From Corallium rubrum (taxonomy: Eukaryota; Cnidaria; Anthozoa; Scleralcyonacea; Coralliidae): DNA of 64,000 nucleotides. Below the pieces are notes generated by a model. It made no database searches, was not told the DNA's origin, and was given only the letters and a program-made list of their open reading frames with translations. The position numbers were made by a program, and so were the translations under genes. The stretch spans positions 60,963,785-61,027,784 of the forward strand of contig OZ035997.1 in the NCBI GenBank assembly GCA_964035015.1. Direction: 5' to 3'. Positions 31,088-43,943 of the stretch are shown here, piece by piece. How positions within the stretch are numbered: the first letter of the stretch is position 1; each line of letters starts with the position of its first letter.

Positions 31088-31438
31088 GAAGGGTAAAGGA
31101 CTAGGGGCTAACCATCCTTACTTGCAGGTAGCGGCTGAATTGCGAAGGACGCAGATCAACGTGGCCGTGTCGAGGCATATCAGAGGCGCTCCAGGCGGCC
31201 GCCATACGACACAGTTCAGACCACAGATCACAACTAAGATGTTATAGGTGTTGATTTTATGAAGGGATGAAAACCGGAGAACCCGACGAAAAACCCTCGA
31301 AGCACAGGAGAGCTAGATCAACTACAACTCTACTCACATGAGTTCCAAGCGCGACAACGGGGTCATTCCCAAGCGGTCACCCATCCAAGTACCAACCCCG
31401 TCTAACCGGGCTTAACGTTTTAGTGAGAGGCAGCGCGC
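31088..31438 (-). mobile_element. 5S rRNA-derived SINE (spacer 3)
   Basis: Matches the spacer 1 SINE, including the GAGAGCTAGATC variant and GTACCAACCCCG in the 5S-like head. Confidence 0.7.
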
Positions 31439-32316
31439 TAACACAGTTTTCTTTTTTTGACTATCCTAACGACCGAAAAAGATAATAGGTATAGGTTTTA
31501 CACATATGGTCTCATATCTCTTAATGACGAAGTTGCACCATGCAAATATTGATCAGCTGATTATAGCCACGTAAGAATCCTTAAAGAAAGCTTACAAACT
31601 TGAAGGCCTTGGTAATATCACTTTAATGAATATGATGTCTAAGATCTCTTTTAAGGGCCATTCAATTACGTGGGGCGAGTTGGCCTGACTCATCTGATTG
31701 GGATCTTACTCTGGGTTTTAAGCTCGTCATAAACTAAATTTCCAAAAAGAATATTTCTTCTAATATTTACTGTATAACAAACCCCCATTCAACTGACACT
31801 AAAAGCTCATTTGTTATTATTCAAAAACTTTATTAAACAGGCACTAGGTCATATAGAAAGCATCGGTTAAAAAGCGATCAATTCATAAGATTTTGCAGGA
31901 AGCGCTATTAAGTAAATTATCTATTGTCTCCGATCAAAGCCTACTCTATTTTTGTGTTACAGCTATTCTATTTCTACGATCGAAGCGTCAGTATTTCGTT
32001 ATCAAAACTATTCTTCGCAGTTCACCACCTTTTCACTTTTGTTTATTCACAATGAAGTATAGTTTCGTTATATTCTTCAGTATACCCACATGAAAATATG
32101 CCTGTATTATACAGCTTCTTTTAACAGTTGATTTTGGACGGAGAAGTCCAAGTTCAAATTTTATTCACATTAGAAGGGAAACTATTTACAAGAGAGGATT
32201 CATTAGTCATTAGTCAAGAGTGATATTGAAGACTTTTATGCATATCTTTAAACACTTCAAATATCCTTACCTAGGTGCAACTTATTTAAGAAACACGATG
32301 TGTAATATCGAAACAT

Positions 32317-35300
32317 ATGGTATTTTGCTGCCGTTGGAACATGAAGGTTTTTAACAACACTGCTATGACAAACTGCGTTACATTCTGCCAACTAGTCTTA
32401 ATACTTAGTTTCTCATGTGGTGAAACCCGAAGTTCAAGCCGTCTGGTGGACAACATCGAAAGAAACAGATATAGCCCAACTGTTGAGGGTTTTTTGTATT
32501 CTTTTAAGCGAAGTAAAGTGAGAACTGCAACGGCATGGAATGATTTCTGGTTACGAGCGACAGCTAATAGTAAAAAGAAAAACAATTTAAATACAGATTA
32601 TGAAATTGTTTTGCATTATTCAAAGGGGGAAACATCCAAAGGAAAAGAGATAGACAACAAGCACTATCCATTACTGGAAAATTCGGCGAGTAATCCGAAT
32701 CGTTCACCATTGATAGTAAACAATCGCAACGAATTCCAAGGAGAGAAGCAAATGAACATTAAGCTAAGAGCTGCAAGAAGTGTCCATGATCATGAAGACA
32801 ATAAGACAGACGAACCAGTCCTATCTATATGTCCTGCAGAAGTGTCGTGCCATGCTAATTGTTGGAGTCGTTTCAACAAACCCGCATCTAACCGAACACT
32901 TAAATGTCATTGCGATCCTTACTGCAACTTCTTTAACGATTGTTGTGCCGACAATGAACGATATTGTGGGAAGGGACAGTCGGTTTCTGATCCGATAGAT
33001 CAAAAACTGTTTTCTTGCGCTTATCTATCTAGTATGCAAAATGACGTTTGGTTTGTGAGCAAATGTCCTGATAACTTCCAACCTAAGGAATTATCCTTAA
33101 AGTGTCAAAATATTTCAAGGCGATTGAGTGGACACGACATTCGTAGTCACGTTCCTGTGATTGGCGAAAATAATGTGTTATTCCGAAATGAATATTGCGC
33201 ACGCTGTAATCGTGTTAAAGTGCTAGAATACTTTGGTCTTAATATTTCCTGTTTCGTCCTGCCACCTTCATTCATAACTACAATCGAAGGAATGGTGGCG
33301 TTCGCTTTAAAATTTTGTGAACCTAGGAACATTGCTATTTTTAGAAAGAACCATCAACGTGTGCATAATTGTTTACCGCCTTTTTCAAACAAAAAATTTA
33401 AGGTTGTGCGATCCTGTCCAGGAGAACATATATACCAACACAATTGCACCAATGGTCCCGTCGGGCTCGTCGAAGACCGTGGCGGAGATTCCATAAGATA
33501 CAGAAACATCTGGTGTAGTTATTGTTGGAATGTATCAAAAGAGGACCTACATTGTAGTTTCTTTAACACGGGTCAGGAGGATGGAGGGCTTGGTGGGAAT
33601 CCACATGTTTTTCCAACTCCACCCCTGTCTCTTGCAATGGATATTTCGAGTGATAAGCGGCATAGTTGGCACCTCGAAGTTTCATGTCCCAACTACGACC
33701 CTTACCTTGAATTATGCCGGGCTCCTCTTGATGTCATACCGCCAGTGGACGATTTTCTCGATAAATATCTAGTCGTAGTGTGGCTCAAGACTGAACACCC
33801 AAATTTCGTTATTACTACTGGAAAGTTCTTGTCTTCTCTGAAAACTGTTTTTAATATCAATAGTTCGCAAGTGTCGAACATAAAAGTTTCCAACTACTTT
33901 AGCGAATATCTGAGAACCTACTTGTACTCCTTGGTTAGTTATGAGTTGTCTCTGACAAGCGAGGAAACATTGCGTTTAGCAAAAGAAAACCGAACTAAAA
34001 TAATTGACACTCAACAGTCCAACTTATTTCCTCTAAAGAATGGATCTTCGAGTATCCCACTTAGAAACCTCTTGTTTTTCTCTCGAGAATTTGACATAGT
34101 TATATACTCGAGTGATATTCCCAGGATATTCACAGTATTTAAAACCTCGTCTCGCCAACTGGCGTGCATTCGAAAACGGACATATCTTCCCGGTGATTAT
34201 ACTAAACTGGAAAACGACCAATATTTTATCAAATCGACAGGGAAAACATTCGGTAAAAAGGAAGTGTTTTCCGAGTCTAGTAACTCAAAGGCCCGAAAAA
34301 CTATTTTTATTTGCGAAAAGGTTGTTTTTACGAACTGCGAAGGAAAACGAATCGTCCTAAAGCCTGAAGAATACATAAAGTTTAGGAATCTCAGCATATT
34401 ATATAACAGAACAAACGTAAGGTATGATTTCGGGGAGTATGATTTAGAAAGTGGAGCGGTCCTGGTGTGTGGGCACGATTTCCAGCTGCGTGATTCGAAA
34501 GTCCCAGTAGAAATTCAAAACGGTACACAACTTTATCTAACGTATTTAACATGGTTTGGGTTTCTTATATCCATGATCTCTTTATTTCTTGTCATTCAAA
34601 CCTACGCTATTTTCTCCGAACTTCGTCGTCTTCCTGGGAAAAACATTTTAAGTTTGGCCATGTCGTTGTTCCTAGTGCAACTTCTGTGGCTGACTGCGGT
34701 TGGTCGACCTCGTCCGGCATTCGTCTGTCATTTGACCGCAGTTGTAGAGCACTACCTATTCCTCGTGTCATTCGTCGCCATGGCAACGATTGCGTATCAC
34801 ACATATTCTGTTTTTGCGAGCAAGGTGGTATCGAGAGACGAATCTCTGGCCAGCGAGAACAAGAACTTCCTCAGGTTCTCGACCACTGTTTGGGGTTTTC
34901 CCGCCATTTTTGTCATCGCGTGCGCGGTGATAGATGACCAGGATGTTTACGATATTTACGTGAACGATAGATTGCAGATATGTTGGTTCAAAACTAAAGA
35001 AGCCCAGGAGTATATGTTTGTCCTTCCAGTCGGTTTAATCTTGGCTTTCAACGTGATATTCTTCATTCGTACCGTGGTTGTCATTCAGCGCCAACGTTCT
35101 GAAAGCTCTGTATTAACTGCGTCATCTCATCAACGACCAAGAACCATGTTCTGGATATACCTCAAGCTCTCCACCTTGATGGGGTTCAGTTGGCTCTTCG
35201 GCTTTATGGATATGCTGATAGACTCGACCCAAGTCTTCTCGTATCTGGTCGGGATTTTTGCATCATTTCAAGGTCTTTACATGGCCGTCGCTTTTCTTTG

Positions 35301-35427
35301 GAACAAACGCACTTTAAAGATGTATAAGAAATTAGCTACAAGGAAGAGAGGTGGCCGACCGAAAGCTAGTCGTGATTCCAGAAGTAATTTAAGCAAGTAT
35401 AGTCGCACAAGGGAAACTAGATTGTAG
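32317..35427 (+). CDS. SMB-domain family B GPCR, copy 4 (intact)
   Basis: Open for 1,036 codons, the longest copy. The domain order and SMB cysteine spacing match copy 1. Subtype features are shared with copies 2 and 3: DRGGDSIRYR, KVSNYFSEYLRTY and a Gly-rich loop (NTGQEDGGLGGNPHVFPTPP). Distinct residues include SSSRLVDN near the N-terminus, an extra Lys (NSKKKNN), STTVWGF in TM4, VGIFASFQG in TM7 and RDSRSN in the tail, where most copies have RDCRSN. No lesions seen. The second in-frame ATG (32341) gives the better signal peptide. Ligand unknown. Confidence 0.85.
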   Translation: MVFCCRWNMKVFNNTAMTNCVTFCQLVLILSFSCGETRSSSRLVDNIERNRYSPTVEGFLYSFKRSKVRTATAWNDFWLRATANSKKKNNLNTDYEIVLHYSKGETSKGKEIDNKHYPLLENSASNPNRSPLIVNNRNEFQGEKQMNIKLRAARSVHDHEDNKTDEPVLSICPAEVSCHANCWSRFNKPASNRTLKCHCDPYCNFFNDCCADNERYCGKGQSVSDPIDQKLFSCAYLSSMQNDVWFVSKCPDNFQPKELSLKCQNISRRLSGHDIRSHVPVIGENNVLFRNEYCARCNRVKVLEYFGLNISCFVLPPSFITTIEGMVAFALKFCEPRNIAIFRKNHQRVHNCLPPFSNKKFKVVRSCPGEHIYQHNCTNGPVGLVEDRGGDSIRYRNIWCSYCWNVSKEDLHCSFFNTGQEDGGLGGNPHVFPTPPLSLAMDISSDKRHSWHLEVSCPNYDPYLELCRAPLDVIPPVDDFLDKYLVVVWLKTEHPNFVITTGKFLSSLKTVFNINSSQVSNIKVSNYFSEYLRTYLYSLVSYELSLTSEETLRLAKENRTKIIDTQQSNLFPLKNGSSSIPLRNLLFFSREFDIVIYSSDIPRIFTVFKTSSRQLACIRKRTYLPGDYTKLENDQYFIKSTGKTFGKKEVFSESSNSKARKTIFICEKVVFTNCEGKRIVLKPEEYIKFRNLSILYNRTNVRYDFGEYDLESGAVLVCGHDFQLRDSKVPVEIQNGTQLYLTYLTWFGFLISMISLFLVIQTYAIFSELRRLPGKNILSLAMSLFLVQLLWLTAVGRPRPAFVCHLTAVVEHYLFLVSFVAMATIAYHTYSVFASKVVSRDESLASENKNFLRFSTTVWGFPAIFVIACAVIDDQDVYDIYVNDRLQICWFKTKEAQEYMFVLPVGLILAFNVIFFIRTVVVIQRQRSESSVLTASSHQRPRTMFWIYLKLSTLMGFSWLFGFMDMLIDSTQVFSYLVGIFASFQGLYMAVAFLWNKRTLKMYKKLATRKRGGRPKASRDSRSNLSKYSRTRETRL

Positions 35428-35571
35428 TTGTGAGAGTATCATCGTCTGTCTTGGTTATCTTTTGTAATCTGCATGAGTTCTAATATTTAAGAAACTGAAA
35501 TCTCGTATAAAAAAGTAAAGTGCTGCGGCGTAGTGAGTATTTTGGATAGAGCAAGGTGAAAACGTGGAAAG

Positions 35572-35689
35572 CTGTTGAGATTTTTAGTTACGAAATACCG
35601 ACGTTTCGAGCAGAGCCTTTTTCTAAAGTGAAATGTGATGCAGGACTCCGCTCGAAACGTCAATGTTTCATTACTAAAAATCTCGGCAG
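35572..35689. repeat. Hairpin with ACGTTTCGAGC stem (spacer 4)
   Basis: Same arms; one extra T in the loop relative to spacer 1. Confidence 0.7.
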
Positions 35690-35940
35690 TTTACCACCTT
35701 ATCACTTTCCTGAATCCCCGTATTTATAACTTGAGAAAATTGAACAAATGCTCTAAGTCAAGACTTTCTGCTGCATGTGATTTAAGTACGATAGTAACAA
35801 CTGTAGTATTCACTGAAATTGAAATAACCAAATACTCTAGCGTATAAGTATATACACCAATTCACATGCGTCTAAAGAAAATTGGATTGGCTCCAATTAA
35901 TCGGACTGTGTGAATAGGCCGTTAAACCTATCTGAATTAA

Positions 35941-36034
35941 CCCTCTCAACCCTGAATTGCTTTTAGTGTTTTACTCTGGCTAACGCCAAACGATTTTACT
36001 CGTCATTGCACGGAGGACGCTCGGGTTGACAGGG
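35941..36034. mobile_element. TTAA MITE (spacer 4)
   Basis: TTAA at 35937-35940 and 36035-36038; termini CCCTCTCAACCC / GGGTTGACAGGG. Confidence 0.7.
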
Positions 36035-37624
36035 TTAAAGACCTATAGGCACTTATCATGGTGCACGGCGCTTTGTTAGTTTTGATTGACCCAAGCAACC
36101 CGGATGCAAATGGCATAAAAGTGGTCCTCGTTTTACTATAATGTCGTCGCATGCGTTGGTCGGATTGTATTGGAAATAGAAGGCGCGGGTAGCGAGAGTA
36201 TTTGCGTAGCCAATAACTCCATCGAAACTCTAGAGGTAATAATCCTCTTGCTTTAGACACTAAACACTGTCGACAGGTAAAAATGACTTTGTTCGACTTA
36301 AGTAAAAATAGAATACAATATTATCAACTAGTAGTTCGTTAATGCTTTTATATATTGCAAAGAGGTCAATAACCCCGTGTTATTATTAAGATTATAATGG
36401 ATCAAATGCACCACAGTAATGGACCTATTCACCAATAGCGGCGCCATCTTGAATTCGCATTGCTAGAAATGTGATCGCATAGTATTGAGACACAATGAAG
36501 TAAACATTTGGCTTTTCGAAAAATAACTGACTTTATAAAACGGTACATTTAGTCGAAAAAACTTGATTAATTCTCTCGAAATTCATCAACTACCAATCAC
36601 ATTTCTTCGACTAACATTTTGATGACGTTTCCACTGAGCAAGCGAAATGAAAATTGAAGCTGACAAGCCGAAACATGTTTTGCGTTTATTTTGCCGAATT
36701 AAAGAGAGAAAATTTAAAAAAAAAACCCTTTAAATAAGAAAGACTTAATTTTCGCTTAATGTTCTTTAAACCACACTCGACAAAACAAGATATGTTTAAA
36801 TTTTACACATCCTATTTCTCAAATGAAGTCGCACCATGAAAAATATCGTTCAGCTGATTAGTCCCGTAAGAAGCCTTGAGGGCAGCTTGCAGACTTAAAG
36901 GCCTTGGCAATATCACTTTAATAAACTTGCATGATGTTTGATCATATATAATTTCAGCTATGTTGCTTCAATTAATCCAAAATGCGGTTATCATGGCGTA
37001 GATTTCTAACTCCTTTTTTAATTCCACATCAAACATATTGAATTATCCACGCCGTTTGATTTCAGCAGAATTTTCCACGCACCTACAATGAAGGTTGGAT
37101 TGCAAGAACACCTTCTTGTATACCCTGTCATAAACAATTGTCGCTTTGACTACTATGACGTTCTTCGTCCACTATCAATTGTTATCACGAGATCTTTAAA
37201 GGGAACTGGCAATACCCTAATACTAAATGGAAGATAACTCGTGGAACGGCAGTGGAAGGCATTTTACAACTTTTTCGTATATATATGTTTCTTCGTTTTC
37301 AAGATATTTCAATGACCTGATAATAACTGATAATAATTTAAGAATATCTGGTGTGTTTACAGAATAATAATGAATAATTGAAATCCTAAGTGGAAACTCC
37401 TTAAAACTGTCATACACGAACGCGACTATATTGAACTGAGACTAATGATTGTGACGTTCTCAGTCCAAAGTTAATTAAACGCTGTGGCCGACTAAAAGTA
37501 GTACCGAATGTCCGATTGGAAGTTTCCGAACATTTCCGAGTACTTTGAAAATGATTGTCGAAACCTGTCTATTTTCAATCTCTAGCATGCAGTTTAGCTT
37601 TCTTATGTTCTCTTTGTTTTCTAA

Positions 37625-37863
37625 CGCCTGTATTCTAAAAGCTCACTCACACTCAATGAGTGGCCCCTCACACTCAATAAGTGCAACTCAACGCTCAATA
37701 AGTCTCCATTCACCCTCACTGAGTAGTGAGAATGAGACTACACTCACTCTCTAACCATTCAACTGAATGGTTAAAGAGTGAGTGTAGTCTCATACTCAGT
37801 GTGGGTCTTATTGAGTGTGAGGGGCCACTCAGTGAGTGTGAATGAGCTTTTAGAATACAGGCG
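37625..37863. repeat. Long palindrome (spacer 4)
   Basis: Right arm is 6 bp shorter (CACTCAGTGAGTGTGAATGAG), so the arms are slightly unequal. Confidence 0.75.
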
Positions 37864-38198
37864 TAAGAAGCCAAAAGATAAATGAAACTAAGATAAATTC
37901 TTCTGTTCCTTCATTCTTACTTTAATCTTATGCAGTCAAGGATTAAACTTAGTTTTAAATCCGTGAACATTGCAAGACATCACGAGAAAAATTTTATCAA
38001 TTATATGTATCGAGTATATCTGAAAATACGTTTAAGAGCAAACTGATCAAGTTTAACAGTTCAAATATTAAATAAACCACCCATCTTGTTTGCTTGGCAA
38101 CCGTTTTAGAAGTACATCCATTTACAGCATATGATCAATTTACGACTGTTTTCGAAGATTCTTTCGAAGATTAAGTATTAGACTATGTGGAACAATGT

Positions 38199-38537
38199 AA
38201 AGGATAAAGGACTAGGGGCTAATCATCCTTACTTGCAGGCAGCGGTTGAATTGCGAAGAACGCAGGTCATCGTGGCCGTGTCGAGGCATATCAAAGGCGC
38301 TCCAGGCAGCCGCCATACGACACAGTTCAGACACAGCTAAGATGTTATAGGTGTTGATTTTATGAAGGGATGAAAACTGGAGAACCCAACGAAAAACCCT
38401 CGAAGCACAGGAGAGATCAACTACAACTCTACTCACATGAGCTCCAAGCGCGACAACGGGGTCATTCCCAAACGGTCACCTATCCAAGTACTAGCCCCGT
38501 CCAACTGGGCTTAACCTTTTAGTGAGAGGCAGCGCGC
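38199..38537 (-). mobile_element. 5S rRNA-derived SINE (spacer 4)
   Basis: Same site and orientation as the others, with more substitutions, including changes inside the 5S-like head (AAACGGTCACCTATCC on the + strand), so its internal promoter is probably decayed. Confidence 0.65.
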
Positions 38538-39415
38538 TAACACAGTTTTCTTTTTTTGACTATCCTAACGACCGAAAAAGATAATAGGTATAGGTTTTAC
38601 ACATATGGTCTCATATCTCTTAATGACGAAGTTGCACCATGCAAATATTGATCAGCTGATTATAGCCACGTAAGAATCCTTAAAGAAAGCTTACAAACTT
38701 GAAGGCCTTCCTAATATCACTTTAATAAATGCGATGTCTAAGATCTATTTTAAGGGCCATTCAATTACGTGGGGCGAGTTAGCCTGACTCATCTGATTGG
38801 GATCTTACTCTGGGTTTTAAGCTCGTCATAAACTAAATTTCCAAAAAGAATATTTCTTCTAATATTTACTGTATAACAAACCCCCATTCAACTGACACTA
38901 AAAGCTCATTTGTTATTATTCAAAAACTTTATTAAACAGGCACTAGGTCATATAGAAAGCATCGGTTAAAAAGCGATCCATTCATAAAATTTTGCAGGAA
39001 GCGCTATTAAGTAAATTATCTATTGTCTCCGATCAAAGCCTTCTCTATTTTTGTGTACAGCTATTCTATTTCTACGCTCGAAGCGTCAGTATTTCGTTAT
39101 CAAAACTATTCTTCGCAGTTCACCACCTTTTCACTTTTGTTTATTCACAATGAAGTATAGTTTCGTTATATTCTTCAGTATACCCACATGAAAATATGCC
39201 TGTATTATACAGCTTCTTTTAACAGTTGATTTTGGACGGAGAAGTCCAAGTTCAAATTTTATTCACATTAGAAGGAGAAACTATTTACAAGAGAGGATTC
39301 ATTAGTCATTAGTCAAGAGTGATATTGAAGACTTTTATGCATATCTTTAAACACTTCAAATATTCTTACCTAGGTGCAACTTATTTAAGAAACACGATGT
39401 GTAATATCGAAACAT

Positions 39416-42400
39416 ATGGTATTTTGCTGCCGTTGGAACATGAAGGTTTTTAACAACACTGCTCTGACAAACTGCGTTACATTGTTCCAACTAGTCTTAG
39501 TACTTAGTTTCTCATGTGGTGAAACCCGAACTTCAAGGCGTCTGGTGGACAACATCGAAAGAAACAGATATAGTCCAACTGTTGAGGGTTTTTTGTATTC
39601 TTTTAAGCGAAGTAAAGCGAGAACTGCAACGGCATGGAATGATTTCTGGTTACGAGGCACAGCTAGTACGAAGAAAAACAATTTAAATACAGATTATGAA
39701 ATTGTTTTGCATTATTCAAAGGGTGAAACAACCAAAGGAAAAGAGATACACAACAAGCACTATCCATTACTGGAAAATTCGGCGAGTAATCCGAATCGTT
39801 CACCATTGATAGTAAACAGTCGCAACGAATTCCAAGGAGAGAAGCAAATGAACATTAAGCTAAGGCCTGCAAGAAGTGTCCATGATCATGAAGACAATAA
39901 GACAGACGAACCAGTCCTATCTGTATGTCCTGCAGAAGTGTCGTGCCATGCTAATTGTTGGAGTCGTTTCAACAAACCCGCATCTAACCGAACACTTAAA
40001 TGTCATTGCGATCCTTATTGCAACTTCTTTAACGATTGTTGTGCCGACAATGAACGATATTGTGGGAAGGGACAGTCGGTTTCTGATCCGATAGGTCAAA
40101 AACTGTTTTCTTGCGCTTATCTATCTAGTATGCAAAATGACGTTTGGTTTGTGAGCAAATGTCCTGATAACTTCGAACCTAAGGAATTATCCTTAAAGTG
40201 TCAAAATATTCCAAGGCGATTGAGTGGACACGACATTCGTAGTCACGTTCCTGTGATTGGCGAAAATAATGTGTTATTCCGAAATGAATATTGCGCACGC
40301 TGTAATCGTGTTAAAGTGCTAGAATACTTTGGTCTTAATATTTCCTGTTTCGTCCTGCCACCTTCATTCATAACTACAATAGAAGGAATGGTAGCGTTCG
40401 CTTTGAAGTTTTGTGAACCTAGGAGCATTGCTATTTTTAGAAAGAACCATCAACGTGTCCATAATTGCTCATCACCTTTTTCAAACAAAAAATTTAAGGT
40501 TGTACGATCCTGTCCAGGAGAACATATATACCAACACAATTGCACCAATGGTCCCGTCGGGCTCGTCGAAGACCGTGGCGGAGATTCCATAAGATACAGA
40601 AACATCTGGTGTAGTTATTGTTGGAATGTATCAAAAGAGGACCTACATTGTAGTTTCTTTAACACGCGTCATGGTGGAGGGCTTGGTGGGCCTGGTGGAA
40701 ATCCATATGTTTTTGCAACTCCACCCCTGTCTCTTGCAATGGATCTTTCGAGTGATAAGCGGCATAGTTGGCACCTCGAAGTTTCATGTCCCGACTACGA
40801 CCCTTACCTTGAATTATGCCGGGCTCCTCTTGATGTCATACCGCCAGTGGACGATTTTCTCGATAAATATCTAGTCGTAGTGTGGCTCAAGACTGAACAC
40901 CCAAATTTCGTTATTACTACTGGAAAGTTCTTGTCTTCTCTGAAAACTGTTTTTAATATCAATAGTTCGCAAGTGTCGAACATAAAAGTTTCCAACTACT
41001 TTAAAGTGTCAAAATGTTCCAGAGCGATTGAGCGGACACGACATTCGTAGTAACATTCCTGTGATCGGCGAGAATAATGTGTTATTCCGAAATGAATATT
41101 GCGCGCGCTGTAATCGCGTTAAAGTGCTAGAATACTTTGGTCTTAATATTTCCTGTTCCGTCCTGCCACCTTCATCCATAACTACAATCGAAGGAATGGT
41201 AGCGTTCACTGTGAAATTTTGTGAACCTGGGAGCATTGCTATTTTCAAAAAGAAACATCAACGTGCGCATAATTGTAACACAAAATTCAGGATTGTACGA
41301 TCGTGTCCCGAAAAACATATACACCAACACAATTGCACCAATGGTCCCGTCGGCCTGGTCGAAGATTATCGCCGATATTCCATAATATACAGAAACATCT
41401 GGTGTAGTTATTGTTGGAATGTATCAAAAAAGGAACTACATTGTAGTTTCTTTGACACACCTCCGTGGATGCGTCCCGCTGGTGGTATAAGTATAACTCC
41501 ATCCCTGTCTCTTGCAATGGATGTTTCGAGTGATAGCCGGCATAGTTCGCGCCTCGAAGTTTCATGTCCCAACTACGACCCTTACCTTGAATTATGCCGC
41601 GCTCCCCTTGATGTCATACCCCCCTTGATGTCATACCGCCAGTGGAAGATTTTCTCGATAAATATCTGGTGGTAATCTGGCTCAAGACTGAACACCCAAA
41701 TTTCTCTATAACTACTGCTAACTTCTTGTCTTCTCTGAAAACTGTTTTTAATATCAGTAGTTTGCAAGTTTCGAACATAAGCGTTACCAAATACATGTCG
41801 TACAAGAAATATCCGATAAGCTACTTGTACTCCTTGGTTAGTTTTGAGTTGTCTCTGACAAACGAGGAAACATTGCGTTTAGCAAAAGAAAACGGAACTA
41901 AAATAATTGACACTCAACAGTCCAACTTATTCCCTCTAAAGAATGGATCTTGGAGTTTCCCACTTAGAAACCTCTTGTTTCTCTCTCGAGAATTTGACAT
42001 AGTTATACACTCGAATGATACTCTCGGGAATGCTACATTCACAGTATTTAAAACATCGTTTCGTCAACTGGCGTGCATTCGAAAGCGGACATATCTTCCC
42101 GATGATTACACTAAACTAGAAAACGACCAATATTTTATCAAATCGACAGGGAAAACATTCGGTAAAAAGAAGGTGTTTTCCGAGTCCAGTAATTCAAAGA
42201 CCCGAAAAACTATTTTTATTTGCGAAAAGGTTGTTTTCACGAACTGCGAAGGAGAACGAATCGTCCTAAAGCCAGAGGAATACAAAAAGTTTAAGAATCT
42301 CAGCATATTATATAACAGAACAAACGTAAGGTATGATTTCGGGGAGTATGACTTAGAAAACGGAGCGGTCGTGGTGTGTGGGCACGATTTCCAGCTGCGT

Positions 42401-43336
42401 GATTCGAAAGTCCCAGTAGAAAATCAGAACACTGCACAACTTTATCTAACGTATTTAACATTGAATGGGTTTCTTATATCCATGATCTCTTTATTTCTTG
42501 TCATTCAAACCTACGCTATTTTCTCCGAACTTCGTCGTCTTCCTGGGAAAAACATTTTAAGTTTGGCCGTGTCGCTGTTCCTAGTGCAACTTCTGTGGGT
42601 GACTGCGGTTGGTCGACCTCGTCCGGCACTCGTTTGTCATGTCACCGCAGTTGTCGAGCACTACCTATTCCTCGTGTCATTCGTCGCCATGGCAACGATT
42701 GCGTACCACACATATTCTGTGTTCGCGAGCAAGGTAGTATCGAGAGACGAATCTCTGGCGAGCGAGAACAAGAAGTTCTTCAGGTTCTCGGCCATTGTTT
42801 GGGGTTTTCCCGCCATTTTTGTCATCGCGTGCGCGGTAATAGATGACCAGGATGTTTACGATATTTACGTGAACGATAGATTGCAGATATGTTGGTTCAA
42901 AACTAAAGAAGCCCAGGAGTATATGTTTGTCCTTCCAGTCGGTTTAATCTTGGCTTTCAACGTGATATTCTTCATTCGTACCGTGGTTGTCATTCAGCGC
43001 CAACGTTCTGAAAGCTCTGTATTAACTGCGTCGTCTTATCAACGACCAAGAACCATGTTCTGGATATACCTCAAGCTCTCCACCTTGATGGGCTTCAGTT
43101 GGCTCTTCGGCTTGATGGATGTGCTGATAGACTCGACCCAAGTCTTCTCGTATCTGGTCGTGATTTTTGCATCATTTCAAGGTCTTTACATGGCCGTCGC
43201 TTTTCTTTGCAACAAACGTATTTTAAAGATGTATAAGAAATTAGCTACAAGGAAGAGAGGTGGCAGACCGAAAGCTAGTCGTGATTGCAGAAGTAATTTA
43301 AGCAAGTATAGTCGCACAAGGGAAACTAGATTGTAG
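39416..43336 (+). pseudogene. SMB-domain GPCR copy 5, chimeric with internal duplication
   Basis: The 5' part (39416 to about 41003) is a copy 2/4-like receptor up to KVSNYF. It then jumps back about 270 codons: at about 41004 the sequence re-enters at the CQNVPERLSGHD region and continues in the copy 1 subtype (EDYRRYS, PPWMRP, TKYMSYKKYP) to the C-terminus. The result repeats about 810 bp of ectodomain and explains the 7.9-kb spacing to copy 6. The junction is out of frame (stop just after it). A 17-bp tandem duplication (CCCCTTGATGTCATACC, about 41603-41636) adds a second frameshift. TM1-TM7 remain open (41642-43336). This is the expected product of misaligned recombination between two subtypes. 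Confidence 0.88.
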
Positions 43337-43480
43337 TTGTGAGAGTATCATCATCTGTCTTGGTTATCTTTTGTAATCTGCATGAGTTCTAATATTTAAG
43401 AAAGTGAAATCTCGTATAAAAAAGTAAAGTGCTGCCGCGTAGTGAGTATTTTGGATAGAGCAAGGTGAAAACGTGGTCAG

Positions 43481-43597
43481 CTGTTGAGATTTTTAGTTAC
43501 GACATACCGACGTTTCGAGCAGAGCCTTTTCTAAAGTGAAATGTGATGAAGGGCTCCGCTCGAAACGTCAATGTTTCATTACTAAAAATCTCGGCAG
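43481..43597. repeat. 117-bp hairpin (spacer 5)
   Basis: Same arms; left arm reads TACGACATACCGACG. Confidence 0.7.
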
Positions 43598-43848
43598 TTC
43601 ACCACCTTATCACTTTCCTGAATCCCCGTATTTATAACTTGAGAAAATTGAACAAATGCTCTAAGTCAAGACTTTCTGCTACATGTGATTTAAGTACGAT
43701 AGTAACAACTGTAGTATTCACTAAAATTGAAATAACCAAATACTCTAGCATATAAGTATGTACACCAATTCACATGCGTCTAAAGAAAATTGGATTGGCT
43801 CCAATTAATCGGATTGTGTGAATAGGCCTTTAAAGCTATCTGAATTAA

Positions 43849-43943
43849 CCCTCTCAACCCTGAATTGCTTTTAGTGTTTTACTCTGGCTAACGCCAAACG
43901 ATTTTACTCGTCATTGCATGGAGGACGCTCGGGGTTGACAGGG
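43849..43943. mobile_element. TTAA MITE (spacer 5)
   Basis: TTAA at 43845-43848 and 43944-43947; one extra G in the right terminus. Confidence 0.7.

Larger units (their letters stand above)
28319..32316. repeat. Spacer 3 of the tandem unit
   Basis: Left half matches spacer 2; from the palindrome onward it shares variants with spacer 1 (for example CGTCTGTATT and the GAGAGCTAGATC SINE), a mosaic expected from gene conversion or unequal exchange. No gene seen. Confidence 0.75.
35428..39415. repeat. Spacer 4 of the tandem unit
   Basis: Standard parts in standard order. The SINE region is the most diverged of the five (several substitutions and an 8-bp deletion around ACAGCTAAGATG). No gene seen. 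Confidence 0.75.
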
